Source: JAEUMG01 sp046349315 (GTDB lineage: Bacteria > Pseudomonadota > Alphaproteobacteria > Rhizobiales > Aestuariivirgaceae). From it: DNA of 64,000 nucleotides. Location of the stretch: positions 74,638 to 138,637 of the forward strand of contig JAXMCQ010000017.1 of NCBI GenBank assembly GCA_046349315.1. The letters run 5' to 3'. A program made the translations under genes and the position numbers. Numbering within the stretch: position 1 is the stretch's first letter; each line of letters starts with the position of its first letter. This document shows positions 51,246 to 61,451 of the stretch, piece by piece. A model generated the notes under the pieces. It had not been told where the DNA came from. It worked only from the letters and a program-made list of their open reading frames with translations, and made no database searches.

Positions 51246-53954
51246 TCAGCCCGTCCAACCCAATCCTGTCGCTACGCAATTCATGGTCAGCAACAGCGAA
51301 TTGAGCGACTTGCTGCGGGCATGGCCGCCGCGGGTTTCGCGCAGCAGGTCGATCTGCCAGCGATTAGCCTGCCCGACCAACGGCCTGACGCGATCGAAGC
51401 GCCTCCGGAACCCCGGAAAGCGCTCGACGAGCTGCGGTGCTTCGGTGAGCCGCAACACGGCCGTGACGGTGCGCTCATATTCACCGCGCACGAGTCCATA
51501 GATGCGCTCGGCATCGGCGCGCTCCGGAACGAGCTCTGCATAGAGTTCAGCGATTTCCATATCGGCGAGATAGAGCGACTTCTCGACCTCATCGATGGCG
51601 AGCCTGAAGCCGCGCGAGCGCTTGAACATGTCCTTGAGCAGGAGCCGACCCTCTTCGCCGCCTTTCTGGAGAAAGCGCTCAAGTGCGGTACCGAGCCCAT
51701 ACCAGCCGGTGATGACATGCCGGTTCTGGCTCCAGGCGAAGACCCAGGGAATGGCGCGCAGATCCTGAATGCCCTTGGCCCCGAAACGCCGAGCAGGCCT
51801 GCTGCCGATCTTGAGATGCGCCAATTCCTCGACCGGGCTCGCCGCCTGGAAATAGCCGATGAGGCCCGGATCCTCGGCGAGCATGCGATAGGCGGCAAAG
51901 GACTCGCGTGCGATCGCCTCGACCGCCGCCTGATGCGCCGGGTTCACTTTCAGCGCTGTCTCGATCGGCGATTTGAGCGTGTGGACGAGGACGGCCGAAG
52001 TCAGCACCTCGAGCTGGTAGAGAGCCGTGCCCTTATTGGCGAATTTGGAGGAGACGACTTCGCCCTGCTCCGTTACTCGCATCTGGCCGCCAATCGTGCC
52101 GGCTGGCTGTGCGGCAATGGCGCGCCCCGTCGGTGCGCCCCCGCGGCTGACAGAGCCGCCACGGCCATGGAAGAAGCTCAGAGCTATCCCGGCCTCCCGC
52201 GCCACGTCCATGAGCCGCCGCTGCGCCTCGTAAAGCTCGAAGCTCGCGCAGAAGAAGCCACCATCCTTGTTGGAATCGGAGTAGCCGAGCATGATCTCCT
52301 GCACCCCGCCATGCGCCTTGATCGAGCGGCGGATGAAGGGAACCGCGAGCAGTTCGCGCATGACGTCGGGTGCGCGCCGCAAATCGTCGATGGTTTCGAA
52401 GAGTGGCACCACCTGCAGGCGGCAGGATTCGCGCGCCTCGACATCAGCGAAGAGGCCGGCGTATTTCGCCAGCAGGTAGAGGCCCAGAACATCGCTTGCA
52501 TGCTGCGTCATCGACAGGATGAAAGTACCGATTGCCTGCGGGTCGGGGCCATCCAAGGTCTCGCGCACCAATGTCAGGAGATCGAGGAGTTCGCGCGCTT
52601 CATCGCTTAGGCTCTTGAACTGCGGCACCCATGGCATCGGCTTTTTCAGTTCCGCCATGATCCATTTGAGCCATTCGGCGCTACCCGGCTCCGGCTGCGA
52701 CTTGCGCGATCCGACATTGAGCTTGGCATGGAGTTCGGCGAGCACGCGGCTGACCACCGTCGTGTTCTGTCTCAGATCGAGGCTCATGGTGCGGAAGCCA
52801 AAAACCTGCACCTCCCAGCGCACCGGGCGCACCACATTGCGGGCAACCGACCCTGCCTGAATCTGGCCCAATGCCTTCTCCGCCTCGGCAAGCGCGCGCG
52901 CCAATTCGGCAGGCTCTGTAAACGGCTTGGCGCCGTCGCCTTCGGCGTAGGTCGCCGCAAGTCGCGCCCGCAAGGCGGTGAAATACTGGCGGAAGGGTTC
53001 ATTGGCATTGCGTGCGGCAATGCCTTCGCCCTCACCTGTCATGCCGAGCTCGCGCGAGACACGCTCACGGAATGCGGCCGGAAGTGCCACTTCGCTTGAA
53101 CTCACAGAGATGAGCTGTGCGAGTTCGGACAGCCGGCGATCCAGGCGTTCAACCGCGGCCTTGCGGCTTTCAACGAGCGCATATTTGGTGGCGCTGACCG
53201 TCACGAAGGGATTGCCGTCGCGATCGCCGCCGATCCACGAGGCAAAGCGCAAAGGCGGCTTGATGGTGAGCCCAAGCTCGGGATAGTGGCGGGCGAGCGC
53301 GCTTTCGAGAAGATCGCACAATTGCGGCGTGCGCTCGAACAGCGCCGACTTGAAGAAGTGCAGGCCCCAGGAGATTTCCTGCTCGACGGTCGGCTTTTCG
53401 AGCCGGATTTCGCCCGTCATCCACAGCATGTCGATGTCATCGCGCAAGGCCCGGGTCAGCGCCTGCCGTTCGCGCGGCGTCCAGCGCGGGCTCTCCATCT
53501 CATAGAGCTTGAGGTAGATGCGTCGGTGGATCTCGAGCACGCTGACGCGCTTGGCCTCTGTTGGATGCGCGGTAATGGTCGGGACGATATCGGCCCGCTC
53601 CAGCGCCCGCGCCACCGCTTCAGGCTCGATACCCGCCGCCGCGATCGTTGAAAAGGCGTTGGAAAGCGATCCGAGCAACTGGTCCTGGCCGCCATGCGCT
53701 TCGAGCCGCCGCCTCGCCCGCATGGCGGCATTTTCTTCGGCAATGCTTAAAAGCTGCAGCCAGATGCCGATAACTTGGAGCGCGGACGGAATCAATTCGG
53801 GCGCGAGCGACCCTTGCATGTCGGGATTGTCGATGATGCCGGCGACTTTCGGTTCTCGCGCCCGAATGACCTGCCGCAGCAGGTCGCGCAGGAGGACCGT
53901 GATCTCGTCGACATAACCGCCGTCGACCGGCGCAAGCTGGACCCTGACATTCAT
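51246..53954 (-). CDS. ppc: Phosphoenolpyruvate carboxylase
   Basis: The ATG at 53954, with GGAG eight bases upstream, gives 902 residues, normal for the family. His130 lies in the motif TITAHPTEAKR. Other signatures are GGDRDGNPFVT, MLGYSDSNKDGG and the glycine-rich loop FHGRGGSVSRGGAPTG. It fixes bicarbonate onto PEP to refill the TCA cycle. In-frame starts exist at 53978 and 54035, but the latter would run into the divergent ABC-F gene. That gene begins only 55 bases away. Confidence 0.95.
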   Translation of the reverse strand: MNVRVQLAPVDGGYVDEITVLLRDLLRQVIRAREPKVAGIIDNPDMQGSLAPELIPSALQVIGIWLQLLSIAEENAAMRARRRLEAHGGQDQLLGSLSNAFSTIAAAGIEPEAVARALERADIVPTITAHPTEAKRVSVLEIHRRIYLKLYEMESPRWTPRERQALTRALRDDIDMLWMTGEIRLEKPTVEQEISWGLHFFKSALFERTPQLCDLLESALARHYPELGLTIKPPLRFASWIGGDRDGNPFVTVSATKYALVESRKAAVERLDRRLSELAQLISVSSSEVALPAAFRERVSRELGMTGEGEGIAARNANEPFRQYFTALRARLAATYAEGDGAKPFTEPAELARALAEAEKALGQIQAGSVARNVVRPVRWEVQVFGFRTMSLDLRQNTTVVSRVLAELHAKLNVGSRKSQPEPGSAEWLKWIMAELKKPMPWVPQFKSLSDEARELLDLLTLVRETLDGPDPQAIGTFILSMTQHASDVLGLYLLAKYAGLFADVEARESCRLQVVPLFETIDDLRRAPDVMRELLAVPFIRRSIKAHGGVQEIMLGYSDSNKDGGFFCASFELYEAQRRLMDVAREAGIALSFFHGRGGSVSRGGAPTGRAIAAQPAGTIGGQMRVTEQGEVVSSKFANKGTALYQLEVLTSAVLVHTLKSPIETALKVNPAHQAAVEAIARESFAAYRMLAEDPGLIGYFQAASPVEELAHLKIGSRPARRFGAKGIQDLRAIPWVFAWSQNRHVITGWYGLGTALERFLQKGGEEGRLLLKDMFKRSRGFRLAIDEVEKSLYLADMEIAELYAELVPERADAERIYGLVRGEYERTVTAVLRLTEAPQLVERFPGFRRRFDRVRPLVGQANRWQIDLLRETRGGHARSKSLNSLLLTMNCVATGLGWTG

Positions 53955-54009
53955 GCCGTTCTCCGACGCCAGTACCATTCTATCATGACAGGGGTGCTGG
54001 GACGCGCTA

Positions 54010-55869
54010 ATGAGCGCCGCCATGCTGCATGTCAATAACCTGACCTACCGGATAGGCACCCGCCTGCTCCTCGAGGATGCCACCGTCGCACTCCCCGAAG
54101 GCCACAAGATCGGCCTCGTCGGGCGCAACGGCGTGGGTAAATCCACCCTTCTCCGGATCATTCTGGGCGAACTTGGCACCGAATCCGGCTCGATCCGCGT
54201 GCCCCGCCGGGCCAAAATCGGCACCGTCGCCCAGGAAGCCCCTGGCGGGTCGGAGAGCCTGATCGATACCGTGCTGGCCGGTGATCGCGAGCGCGCCGAA
54301 CTCCTCGAAGCCGCCGAGACCGAGACCGACCCGCACACCATTGCCGAGATCCAAACCCGCCTCGCCGATATCGAGGCCCATTCCGCGCCAGCCCGCGCCG
54401 CCGCCATTCTGTCGGGCCTAGGCTTTTCGGAGGAAAAGCAGGTTGGCCCCTGCTCGGCCCTCTCCGGCGGCTGGCGCATGCGCGTCGCACTGGCCGCCGC
54501 CCTCTTCGCCTCGCCCGACGTCCTGCTCCTCGACGAGCCGACCAACTATCTCGACCTCGAAGGCACGATCTGGCTCAAGGACTTCATCCGCAAATATCGC
54601 CACACCATCCTTCTGGTGAGCCATGACCGCGATCTTCTAAATGAGGCGGTCGATGCGATCCTGCATCTCGATCGCGGCAAGCTCGCACTCTATCAGGGCA
54701 ATTACGACCAGTTCGAACGCCAGCGCAGCGAGCAGCAGGCACTGACGCTCAAGCTCAAGAAGAAGCAGGAAGCCCAGCGCAAGCATATGGAAGCCTTCGT
54801 CGAGCGCTTCCGCTACAAGGCCTCGAAGGCGCGCCAGGCGCAAAGCCGCCTGAAAGCCTTGGCCAAGCTTGCGCCAATCGCCGACGTCATCGAGGATCGC
54901 GTCTACCCTTTTCACTTCCCCAATCCGGAAAAGCCCCTCGCCCCGCCGGCGATCAAATGGGACGACGCATCCGTCGGCTACGAACCCGGCAAGCCGATCC
55001 TGAGGAAGATCACCTTGCGCCTCGATCCCGATGACCGGATTGCGCTCCTGGGATCGAACGGCAATGGCAAATCGACCTTCGCCAAGCTTCTCTGCGGCAA
55101 GCTTTCGACGATGGGCGGCGAAATGCGCCATCACGGCAAGCTCACCGTTGGCTATTTCGCACAGCATCAGGTCGATGAACTGTCGCCGGAGCGCACCGCG
55201 TACAATTACTTTGAAGAACTGATGCCGCAGGCGACCGTGTCCCAGCGCCGCGCCCGGCTCGGCTCCTATGGCTTCGGCGCGACGCTGGCGGATTCGCCCA
55301 CCCGCACGCTTTCGGGTGGCGAGAAGGCGCGGCTTCTATTTGCGCTCGCGGCTTTTCACGCTCCGCATATTCTGGTTCTGGACGAACCGACCAACCATCT
55401 CGACGTCGACAGCCGCGAAGCCCTGATTCTTGCGATCAATGACTACGAAGGCGCGGTGATTCTCATCAGCCACGAGCGCCATCTGATCGAGACCTGCGCC
55501 GACCGGCTCTGGCTCGTCGCGGATGGAACCGTCAAACCCTTCGACGGCGACATGGACGACTATACGCGGCTGGTGCTGGAACGCAGCGGCGGCCGGGCGC
55601 CGCGTCGCCGGAACGACGAGCCGGCAACCAAACCGGCAAAGCTCAATCCCGTCGCGCTCTCGCGTCAGGTGCAGGATCTGGAAATCAGCATTGCGACGCT
55701 TCAGGACAAGCTCGCCGTACTCGATCGCGCGCTCGCCGATCCCGACCTCTATGCCAGCGAGCCGCGCAAGGCTGCCGACTTCGCCAAATTGCGCACCAAG
55801 CTTGCCGCCGACCTCGAACGTGCCGAAAGCCAGTGGCTAGAGGCCCAGGACAGCCTTTCAGATGCCTGA
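54010..55869 (+). CDS. ABC-F family ATPase (Uup/EttA-like)
   Basis: The 619-residue protein has two nucleotide-binding domains. The first shows Walker A GRNGVGKST, signature LSGGW and Walker B LLLDEPTNYLD, and the second GSNGNGKST, LSGGEKA and LVLDEPTNHLD. Between them lies the charged ABC-F linker (LKKKQEAQRKHMEAFVERFRYK). A C-terminal coiled coil (about 555-615) resembles Uup. No membrane domain is present. ABC-F proteins act on ribosomes or, for Uup, in genome stability. The gene is divergent from ppc, and its end overlaps nhaD by 8 bases. Confidence 0.92.
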   Translation: MSAAMLHVNNLTYRIGTRLLLEDATVALPEGHKIGLVGRNGVGKSTLLRIILGELGTESGSIRVPRRAKIGTVAQEAPGGSESLIDTVLAGDRERAELLEAAETETDPHTIAEIQTRLADIEAHSAPARAAAILSGLGFSEEKQVGPCSALSGGWRMRVALAAALFASPDVLLLDEPTNYLDLEGTIWLKDFIRKYRHTILLVSHDRDLLNEAVDAILHLDRGKLALYQGNYDQFERQRSEQQALTLKLKKKQEAQRKHMEAFVERFRYKASKARQAQSRLKALAKLAPIADVIEDRVYPFHFPNPEKPLAPPAIKWDDASVGYEPGKPILRKITLRLDPDDRIALLGSNGNGKSTFAKLLCGKLSTMGGEMRHHGKLTVGYFAQHQVDELSPERTAYNYFEELMPQATVSQRRARLGSYGFGATLADSPTRTLSGGEKARLLFALAAFHAPHILVLDEPTNHLDVDSREALILAINDYEGAVILISHERHLIETCADRLWLVADGTVKPFDGDMDDYTRLVLERSGGRAPRRRNDEPATKPAKLNPVALSRQVQDLEISIATLQDKLAVLDRALADPDLYASEPRKAADFAKLRTKLAADLERAESQWLEAQDSLSDA

Positions 55870-57187
55870 AACGGCGCATGCGCCGCAGCTCCTCGACCTG
55901 ACCAATCACCCGGTCGGCTTCCTGAGTCTTGCCATCTTCGCAATCGCCTATTGCTTCGTGGTCTCGGAAGAGCTGAGCAAGATGGCAAAGTCGAAGCCCG
56001 TGCTGGTTGCCGCGGGCTTGATCTGGGCGCTCATCGGCTTCGTCTATACGCAGGCCGGCCAGAGCGTCGTGGCCGAGGCGGCGGCCCAGCACACCATCTA
56101 CGAATATGGCGAACTGTTTCTCTTCCTGATCGTCGCGATCACCTATGTAAACACGCTGGAAGAGCGCCGCGTCTTCGACGTTCTCCGCGCCCGCCTGGTT
56201 AATCTCGGCTTGAGCTATCGCAGCCTTTTCTGGGTGACTGGCGCTATCGCCTTCTTCCTCTCGCCTGTCCTCGACAATCTCACGACATCTCTGGTCGTCG
56301 GCGCGGTCGTCATGGCGCTGGGCCGCGACTCGCCGCGCTTCGTCGCCATCTCCTGCATCAGTATTGTCGTCGCCGCCAACGCCGGCGGCGCCTTTTCGCC
56401 GTTCGGCGACATCACCACCTTGATGGTCTGGCAGAAAGGCAAGGTCGAGTTCGCGGAATTCTTCGCGCTCTTCATTCCATCGCTGCTCAACTGGCTCATT
56501 CCATCGGCCATCCTGCATTTCGCTATTCCACGCACCACGCCGCCGGCCCAGGTCGACCGCGTGCACTTCAAACCAGGTGCGCGCGGGGTCATCATTCTCT
56601 TTGCGCTGACGATCATGACAGCGGTCTCGTTCCGCAATTTCCTCGGCCTGCAGCCGGCGCTCGGCATGATGCTAGGCCTCGGTTACCTGCAGATTTGGTC
56701 CTACATTCTTCAGCGCCGCGGCCGGCGCCGCAATGACGACGACATGGTACTCAACTCGTTTCACCAGATCGCCCGCGTCGAATGGGACACCTTGCTTTTT
56801 TTCTTCGGTATCATCTTCGCAGTTGGCGGACTCGGCGTCCTTGGATATCTCGCATTGGCGAGCCAGTATCTCTACATCGACATTGGCCCTACATTCGCCA
56901 ACATCGCCATCGGCGTCTTGTCGGCCATCGTCGACAATATCCCCCTTATGTTCGCGGTCCTGAGCATGGATCCATCTATGGCGCACGGCGAATGGTTGCT
57001 CGTGACTTTGACAGCAGGAGTAGGCGGCAGCTTGTTGTCGATCGGATCTGCAGCGGGAGTCGCGCTGATGGGATTGGCCAGGGGTCAATATACCTTTTTC
57101 AGTCATTTGAGGTGGAGTTGGGCGATCGCCTTGGGGTACGCTGTCAGCATCATTGCCCACCTCGTCATCAATCAAGGTTGGTTCTAG
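55862..57187 (+). CDS. nhaD: NhaD-type sodium/proton antiporter
   Basis: The 441-residue membrane protein has about 12 helices. It matches NhaD of the ion transporter superfamily: GELFLFLIVAITYVNTLEER, the conserved LSPVLDNLTTSLVVGAVVMAL and NAGGAFSPFGDITTLMVWQKGKV. The C-terminal repeat has IVDNIPLMFAVLSMD. It exports Na+ or Li+ in exchange for protons. Its start overlaps the ABC-F stop region by eight bases, and it precedes nhaA by three bases, so the two antiporters are probably made together. Confidence 0.9.
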   Translation: MPETAHAPQLLDLTNHPVGFLSLAIFAIAYCFVVSEELSKMAKSKPVLVAAGLIWALIGFVYTQAGQSVVAEAAAQHTIYEYGELFLFLIVAITYVNTLEERRVFDVLRARLVNLGLSYRSLFWVTGAIAFFLSPVLDNLTTSLVVGAVVMALGRDSPRFVAISCISIVVAANAGGAFSPFGDITTLMVWQKGKVEFAEFFALFIPSLLNWLIPSAILHFAIPRTTPPAQVDRVHFKPGARGVIILFALTIMTAVSFRNFLGLQPALGMMLGLGYLQIWSYILQRRGRRRNDDDMVLNSFHQIARVEWDTLLFFFGIIFAVGGLGVLGYLALASQYLYIDIGPTFANIAIGVLSAIVDNIPLMFAVLSMDPSMAHGEWLLVTLTAGVGGSLLSIGSAAGVALMGLARGQYTFFSHLRWSWAIALGYAVSIIAHLVINQGWF

Positions 57188-57190
57188 TCA

Positions 57191-58372
57191 ATGTCTCAGT
57201 CGACGGCGGCGAGCCAAAGCGCGCTTCGGCGCTTTATTGACCACGAAGCAACCGGCGGCGTTGTTCTTGTAATCGCTGCCGCGCTTGCGCTTCTGGCTAC
57301 AAATATCGGCGATCTCGGGCGCTACTATGATGACCTGATCGACCTACCGGTATCGATCAGCATCGGGAGCCTTGCGCTGGCAAAGCCCCTGCTGCTTTGG
57401 ATCAATGACGGGCTGATGGCCGTCTTCTTCTTTCTCGTAGCCCTGGAGATCAAGCGCGAGATGCTGGATGGGCATCTCTCTTCGCGCGATCAGGTGATCC
57501 TTCCGGCCGTGGCGGCCGTCGGTGGCATGGTAGCGCCCGCATTGATCTATTCTTATTTCAATTGGCACGATCCGACGCTGCTGCGCGGCTGGGCGATACC
57601 GGCGGCCACGGATATTGCTTTTGCGCTCGGCGTGCTTGCGCTCCTCGGCAATCGCGTCCCCTTGACCCTTAAGATCTTCCTGCTGACGCTTGCAACCCTC
57701 GATGATCTGCTGGCGATCCTCGTCATCGCGTTCTTCTATACCGAATACGTCTCGGTGACACAGCTCGCTCTCGCCGGCCTCGCTCTCTTCGGTCTTGTTG
57801 TGCTCAACCGGATGAGAGTTTCGCGATTGGCGCCCTATATCTTTCTCGGCATCGCGCTCTGGGTCTTCGTGCTCAAATCCGGCGTGCACGCAACGCTTGC
57901 CGGTGTCGCTCTAGGCCTGCTCATTCCGCTGAAGCGGAAAGACGGCTCGCCCATGATCGAGTCGGTCGAGGAAGCCCTCCATCCCTATGTGAAGTTCCTC
58001 ATCCTGCCGCTCTTTGCCTTCGTCAACGCGGGCGTGCCGCTGGCCGATCTGAACGTCACCTATCTTCTCACTTCCGTTCCATTCGGCATTGCAGCAGGCT
58101 TGGTGATCGGCAAGCCGCTCGGCGTCATGCTTGCCTGCACCGCGGTGATCAAATCGGGCATCGGCCGCCTGCCTGAACAGGTCAGTTGGCGGCAAATGCT
58201 GGGTGTCAGCGCGCTCGCCGGAATTGGCTTCACCATGAGCTTGTTCATCGGCACGCTTGCCTTCAAGGACGCTGCACTGGCCGATGCAGTACGGCTCGGC
58301 GTCATCACGGGCTCGCTGATATCGGCAGCCCTCGGTGCAATCATCCTGTTGACGTCGCCGACACCGCGCTGA
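57191..58372 (+). CDS. nhaA: NhaA-type sodium/proton antiporter
   Basis: The 393-residue protein has the NhaA signatures NDGLMAVFFFLVALEIKREM and PAATDIAFALGVLALLG with Asp141. The ion-binding pair Asp171-Asp172 lies in LATLDDLLAILVIAFFYT. The basic GLVIGKPLGV lies in the tenth helix. It exports sodium at alkaline pH. It begins three bases after nhaD, an arrangement that suggests adaptation to sodium or alkaline stress. Confidence 0.95.
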   Translation: MSQSTAASQSALRRFIDHEATGGVVLVIAAALALLATNIGDLGRYYDDLIDLPVSISIGSLALAKPLLLWINDGLMAVFFFLVALEIKREMLDGHLSSRDQVILPAVAAVGGMVAPALIYSYFNWHDPTLLRGWAIPAATDIAFALGVLALLGNRVPLTLKIFLLTLATLDDLLAILVIAFFYTEYVSVTQLALAGLALFGLVVLNRMRVSRLAPYIFLGIALWVFVLKSGVHATLAGVALGLLIPLKRKDGSPMIESVEEALHPYVKFLILPLFAFVNAGVPLADLNVTYLLTSVPFGIAAGLVIGKPLGVMLACTAVIKSGIGRLPEQVSWRQMLGVSALAGIGFTMSLFIGTLAFKDAALADAVRLGVITGSLISAALGAIILLTSPTPR

Positions 58373-58468
58373 CAAGCGCGTGATTGTCATTCGATCGTCA
58401 TGGAAGCCCCATCTAGTCGGCCCGCTCACCATCACACCGATGCGCATCGCGCACGCTATGGGGAAACC

Positions 58469-60682
58469 ATGCACACGACACTCTTGCGCGGCTCGTTGGC
58501 CGCTCTCCTGCTCGCTGGTACAAGCCTTTCCGGTCATGCGGCCGAGGTCTTCAATCGCATCGCGACGTTCCATGTCGTCGACAACCTGCCGGCGGGCGCC
58601 GATCCCAAGACATCGACCGTTGCGGAAATCATCACGTCCACGGCGGACGGCGATACACTGGTCTATACCGACAGCCCCGGCAAACGCATTGGCATCATCG
58701 ACATCACCGATCCGAAGACTCCGAAGCCCGCTGGAACCGTCGATGTCGGCGGCGAACCCACCTCGACCGTGGTGGCCGGTAATTTCGCGCTCGTCGGCGT
58801 CGTAACGTCCGAGAGCAAGGCCAACCCTTCAGGACATCTGGCAATCGTCGATCTCACCAAGAAGGCCGTCGCTGCCACTTGCGATCTTGGCGGCCAGCCG
58901 GATTCGCTTGCCAAGAGCAGAGACGGGAAATTCCTGGCGATCGCGATCGAGAATGAGCGCGACGAGGAAGTGAACGAAGGCGCCCTCCCACAACTGCCGG
59001 GCGGCAACCTCACCACTTTTGCGATCGGCGCCGACGGCACCGTTGATTGCGCGACGAGAAAGGTGATCGACGTGACCGGCATCGCCGCTATCGTGCCCGA
59101 GGATCCCGAGCCCGAATTCGTCGACATCAACGGCAAGAACGAAGTTGTGCTCACCCTGCAGGAGAACAACCATATCGTCGTGGCCGACCTTGCCTCCGGC
59201 AAAATCATCGCGCAATTCCCGGCCGGCACTGTCGATCTCGCCAATATCGACACCGAAAAAGACGGCATCATTTCGCTCACCGGCAAGAAGGACGGCGTTC
59301 CCCGCGAGCCCGATGCCGTGCAGTGGGTCGATGACGATCGCTTCGTCACCGCCAATGAGGGCGACTGGAAGGGCGGCAGCCGCAGCTTCACGATTTACAA
59401 GAAGGACGGAACAGTCGAATTCGAAAGCGGTCCGTCTTTCGAATATGAAACCGTCCGCCTCGGTCACTATCCCGAAAAGCGCAACAAGAAAGGCAGCGAG
59501 CTTGAAGGTGCCGAAGTCGCAACCTTCGGCAGCGACAAATTGATTTTCGTCGGCTCAGAGCGGGCCTCGCTCGTCGGCGTCTACAAGGATGAAGGTCCCG
59601 GCAAGGCACCGACCTTTTTGCAGGCGCTCCCCGGCGGCATTGGCCCCGAAGGCCTATTCGCCATTCCGGCGCGCAATCTCTTTGTAACCGCTTCCGAAAC
59701 CGATCTGCGCGAGGATGGCTTGATCGGCTCGGTCGTGACGATCTATCAGCGCGCCGAAGGCACGCCCGCCTATCCGACCATCCAGTCGGCCAATGACGCA
59801 AACGGCCTGCCACTGCCATGGAGGGCCTTGTCCGGCACGGCTGCCGATGCCTCGACGCCAGGCAAGCTCTATGCGGTCATCGACAGCGCTTCTTCGCAAG
59901 GCCAGATCCTGACGATCGACGCCACGCAGAAACCGGCGCTGATCACCGGCGCGATCACGGTCACGAAGGACGGCAAGCCCGCCGAGCTTCTTGACCTCGA
60001 AGGTATCGCACTTGCGTCCGACGGCGGCTTCTGGCTCGCCTCCGAGGGCAATCCCGAGCGCGAGAAGAACAAGACCCAGTCGACGCTCATCAAGGTGGAT
60101 GCGGCGGGTAAGATTCTCGAAGAGATCGCCCTGCCCGAGGGGCTTGCCGCCAATGCCACGCGCTTCGGCTTCGAAGGCGTGACCGTTACCGGTTCGGGTG
60201 CGGACGAGACCGTGTGGCTCGCAGTCCAGCGGGAATGGAAGGACGATCCCAAGGGCTTGACCAAGCTTCTCGCCTACAAGCCCTCAGACAAGAGTTGGGG
60301 TGCCGTTCATTATCCGCTCGACAAGCCGGAAAAGGGCTGGGTCGGGCTTTCGGAGATCACCGCGGTACCGGGCGGCCTGATCGTCATCGAGCGCGACAAC
60401 CAGGTCGGCAAGGACGCCAAGATCAAGAAACTGACCTTCGTTGCGCTGGACGGTGTCAAGCCGGCGCCACTTGGCGGCACGCTGCCGGTGGTGACAAAGA
60501 AGGAATTGCGCGATCTTCTGCCCGATCTGGCAGCGCCCGGCGGCTATATCCTCGACAAGATCGAGAGCTTTGCGATCGATTCGGCAGGTGAAGCCTACAT
60601 CATCACCGACAATGACGGCGTCGATGACCATTCCGGCGAGACGCAATTCATCGGCCTCGGCAAGCTCAACACGTCGATGTAA
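58469..60682 (+). CDS. Secreted beta-propeller protein with phytase-type esterase domain
   Basis: From the ATG at 58469 the protein has 737 residues. The signal peptide is MHTTLLRGSLAALLLAGTSLSGHA (about 1-24). The first half (about 25-370) has repeated beta-propeller-like blades (VYTDSPGKRIGIIDITDPKTP, LAIVDLTKKAVAATCDLGG, NHIVVADLASGKIIAQFP). The second half (about 440-735) resembles the esterase-like domain of phytase (LDLEGIALASDGGFWLASEGNPE, YILDKIESFAIDSAGEAYIITDNDGVDDHSGE). It is probably periplasmic or secreted and may release phosphate from organic esters, with the substrate not known. A terminator follows. Confidence 0.85.
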   Translation: MHTTLLRGSLAALLLAGTSLSGHAAEVFNRIATFHVVDNLPAGADPKTSTVAEIITSTADGDTLVYTDSPGKRIGIIDITDPKTPKPAGTVDVGGEPTSTVVAGNFALVGVVTSESKANPSGHLAIVDLTKKAVAATCDLGGQPDSLAKSRDGKFLAIAIENERDEEVNEGALPQLPGGNLTTFAIGADGTVDCATRKVIDVTGIAAIVPEDPEPEFVDINGKNEVVLTLQENNHIVVADLASGKIIAQFPAGTVDLANIDTEKDGIISLTGKKDGVPREPDAVQWVDDDRFVTANEGDWKGGSRSFTIYKKDGTVEFESGPSFEYETVRLGHYPEKRNKKGSELEGAEVATFGSDKLIFVGSERASLVGVYKDEGPGKAPTFLQALPGGIGPEGLFAIPARNLFVTASETDLREDGLIGSVVTIYQRAEGTPAYPTIQSANDANGLPLPWRALSGTAADASTPGKLYAVIDSASSQGQILTIDATQKPALITGAITVTKDGKPAELLDLEGIALASDGGFWLASEGNPEREKNKTQSTLIKVDAAGKILEEIALPEGLAANATRFGFEGVTVTGSGADETVWLAVQREWKDDPKGLTKLLAYKPSDKSWGAVHYPLDKPEKGWVGLSEITAVPGGLIVIERDNQVGKDAKIKKLTFVALDGVKPAPLGGTLPVVTKKELRDLLPDLAAPGGYILDKIESFAIDSAGEAYIITDNDGVDDHSGETQFIGLGKLNTSM

Positions 60683-60703
60683 GCAGGCTTTGACCCACAA
60701 GCG

Positions 60704-60738
60704 AAAGCCGGCAGGCGATGCCTAGCCGGCTTTTCTTT
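60704..60738 (+). terminator. Rho-independent terminator after the phytase-like gene
   Basis: A hairpin with arms AAAGCCGGC/GCCGGCTTT and inner AGGC/GCCT is followed by TTTTCTTT. It lies 22 bases past the stop codon and should end the nhaD-nhaA-phytase-like transcript. The rest of the interval to holC (60739-60868) shows nothing further. Confidence 0.88.
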
Positions 60739-60868
60739 CATGAAGCCCGTGGTGGAAGATCAGGCCTTGCGAAGCTCCGTTGTTGAGGTATTGCGCATGT
60801 ATCACCCCCTCAATTCCCGGCCTGCATGAGGCCGCTGGGGACGATGTTATCACGTTGTTGCTTTCACG

Positions 60869-61345
60869 CTAGACCGTCTTCGACTTCGCGCCCGCATCCG
60901 CCATGTTGCGCCAGCGGCCCCCTTCGTCCTGGCGCCAATAGCTGACCACGTGACCCTCACTGGCCATCCGGCGCCACCAGTCGCGCGCCTGGGCAACCGT
61001 GTCGGGAAGGCTGCCGTCGAACATCACGATGGCACGCTCCAATCCTTCGAGTTCGGCGGGTTCGGCGCCGTCCAGAAAAAAGCTTACATGCGGTGCGTTC
61101 GGCCGATCGGCGCTCGCTGTGAGGTAGATCGGCTGGCGCGTGGCATGGCCATCCGCAATCGAGCCATGCGGCAGGAAGGCATCATCGCGATAAGACCATA
61201 ACAACGCCGAGATGGCCTCGACCCGCTCGGCGACGCCCACCTGCACCACCGCCCGCCAGCCCCGCGCCAGGGTTTTTTCCAGAAGCTGCGGTAGGACGGC
61301 TTCAAGCGGCTGGCGCTCGAGATGATAGAAATAGACCTCGGTCAT
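60869..61345 (-). CDS. holC: DNA polymerase III subunit chi
   Basis: The 158-residue protein matches HolC: MTEVYFYHLERQPLEAVLPQ, the conserved LLWSYRDDAFLPHGSIADG and the following QPIYLTASADRPNAPHVSFFLDG. Chi links the clamp loader to single-stranded DNA-binding protein. It is usually next to pepA in alphaproteobacteria. Here a divergent small gene sits between the two. Confidence 0.93.
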   Translation of the reverse strand: MTEVYFYHLERQPLEAVLPQLLEKTLARGWRAVVQVGVAERVEAISALLWSYRDDAFLPHGSIADGHATRQPIYLTASADRPNAPHVSFFLDGAEPAELEGLERAIVMFDGSLPDTVAQARDWWRRMASEGHVVSYWRQDEGGRWRNMADAGAKSKTV

Positions 61346-61451
61346 GTTCCGATCGTGCCTGGCCCGCTGTCGCCGTCAAGCCGCAAAAGGCGATTCTCTT
61401 TTGGGCACAATGTCACTAGATTGTCCGGTGAAATCGGGATGGGGGAAATGC

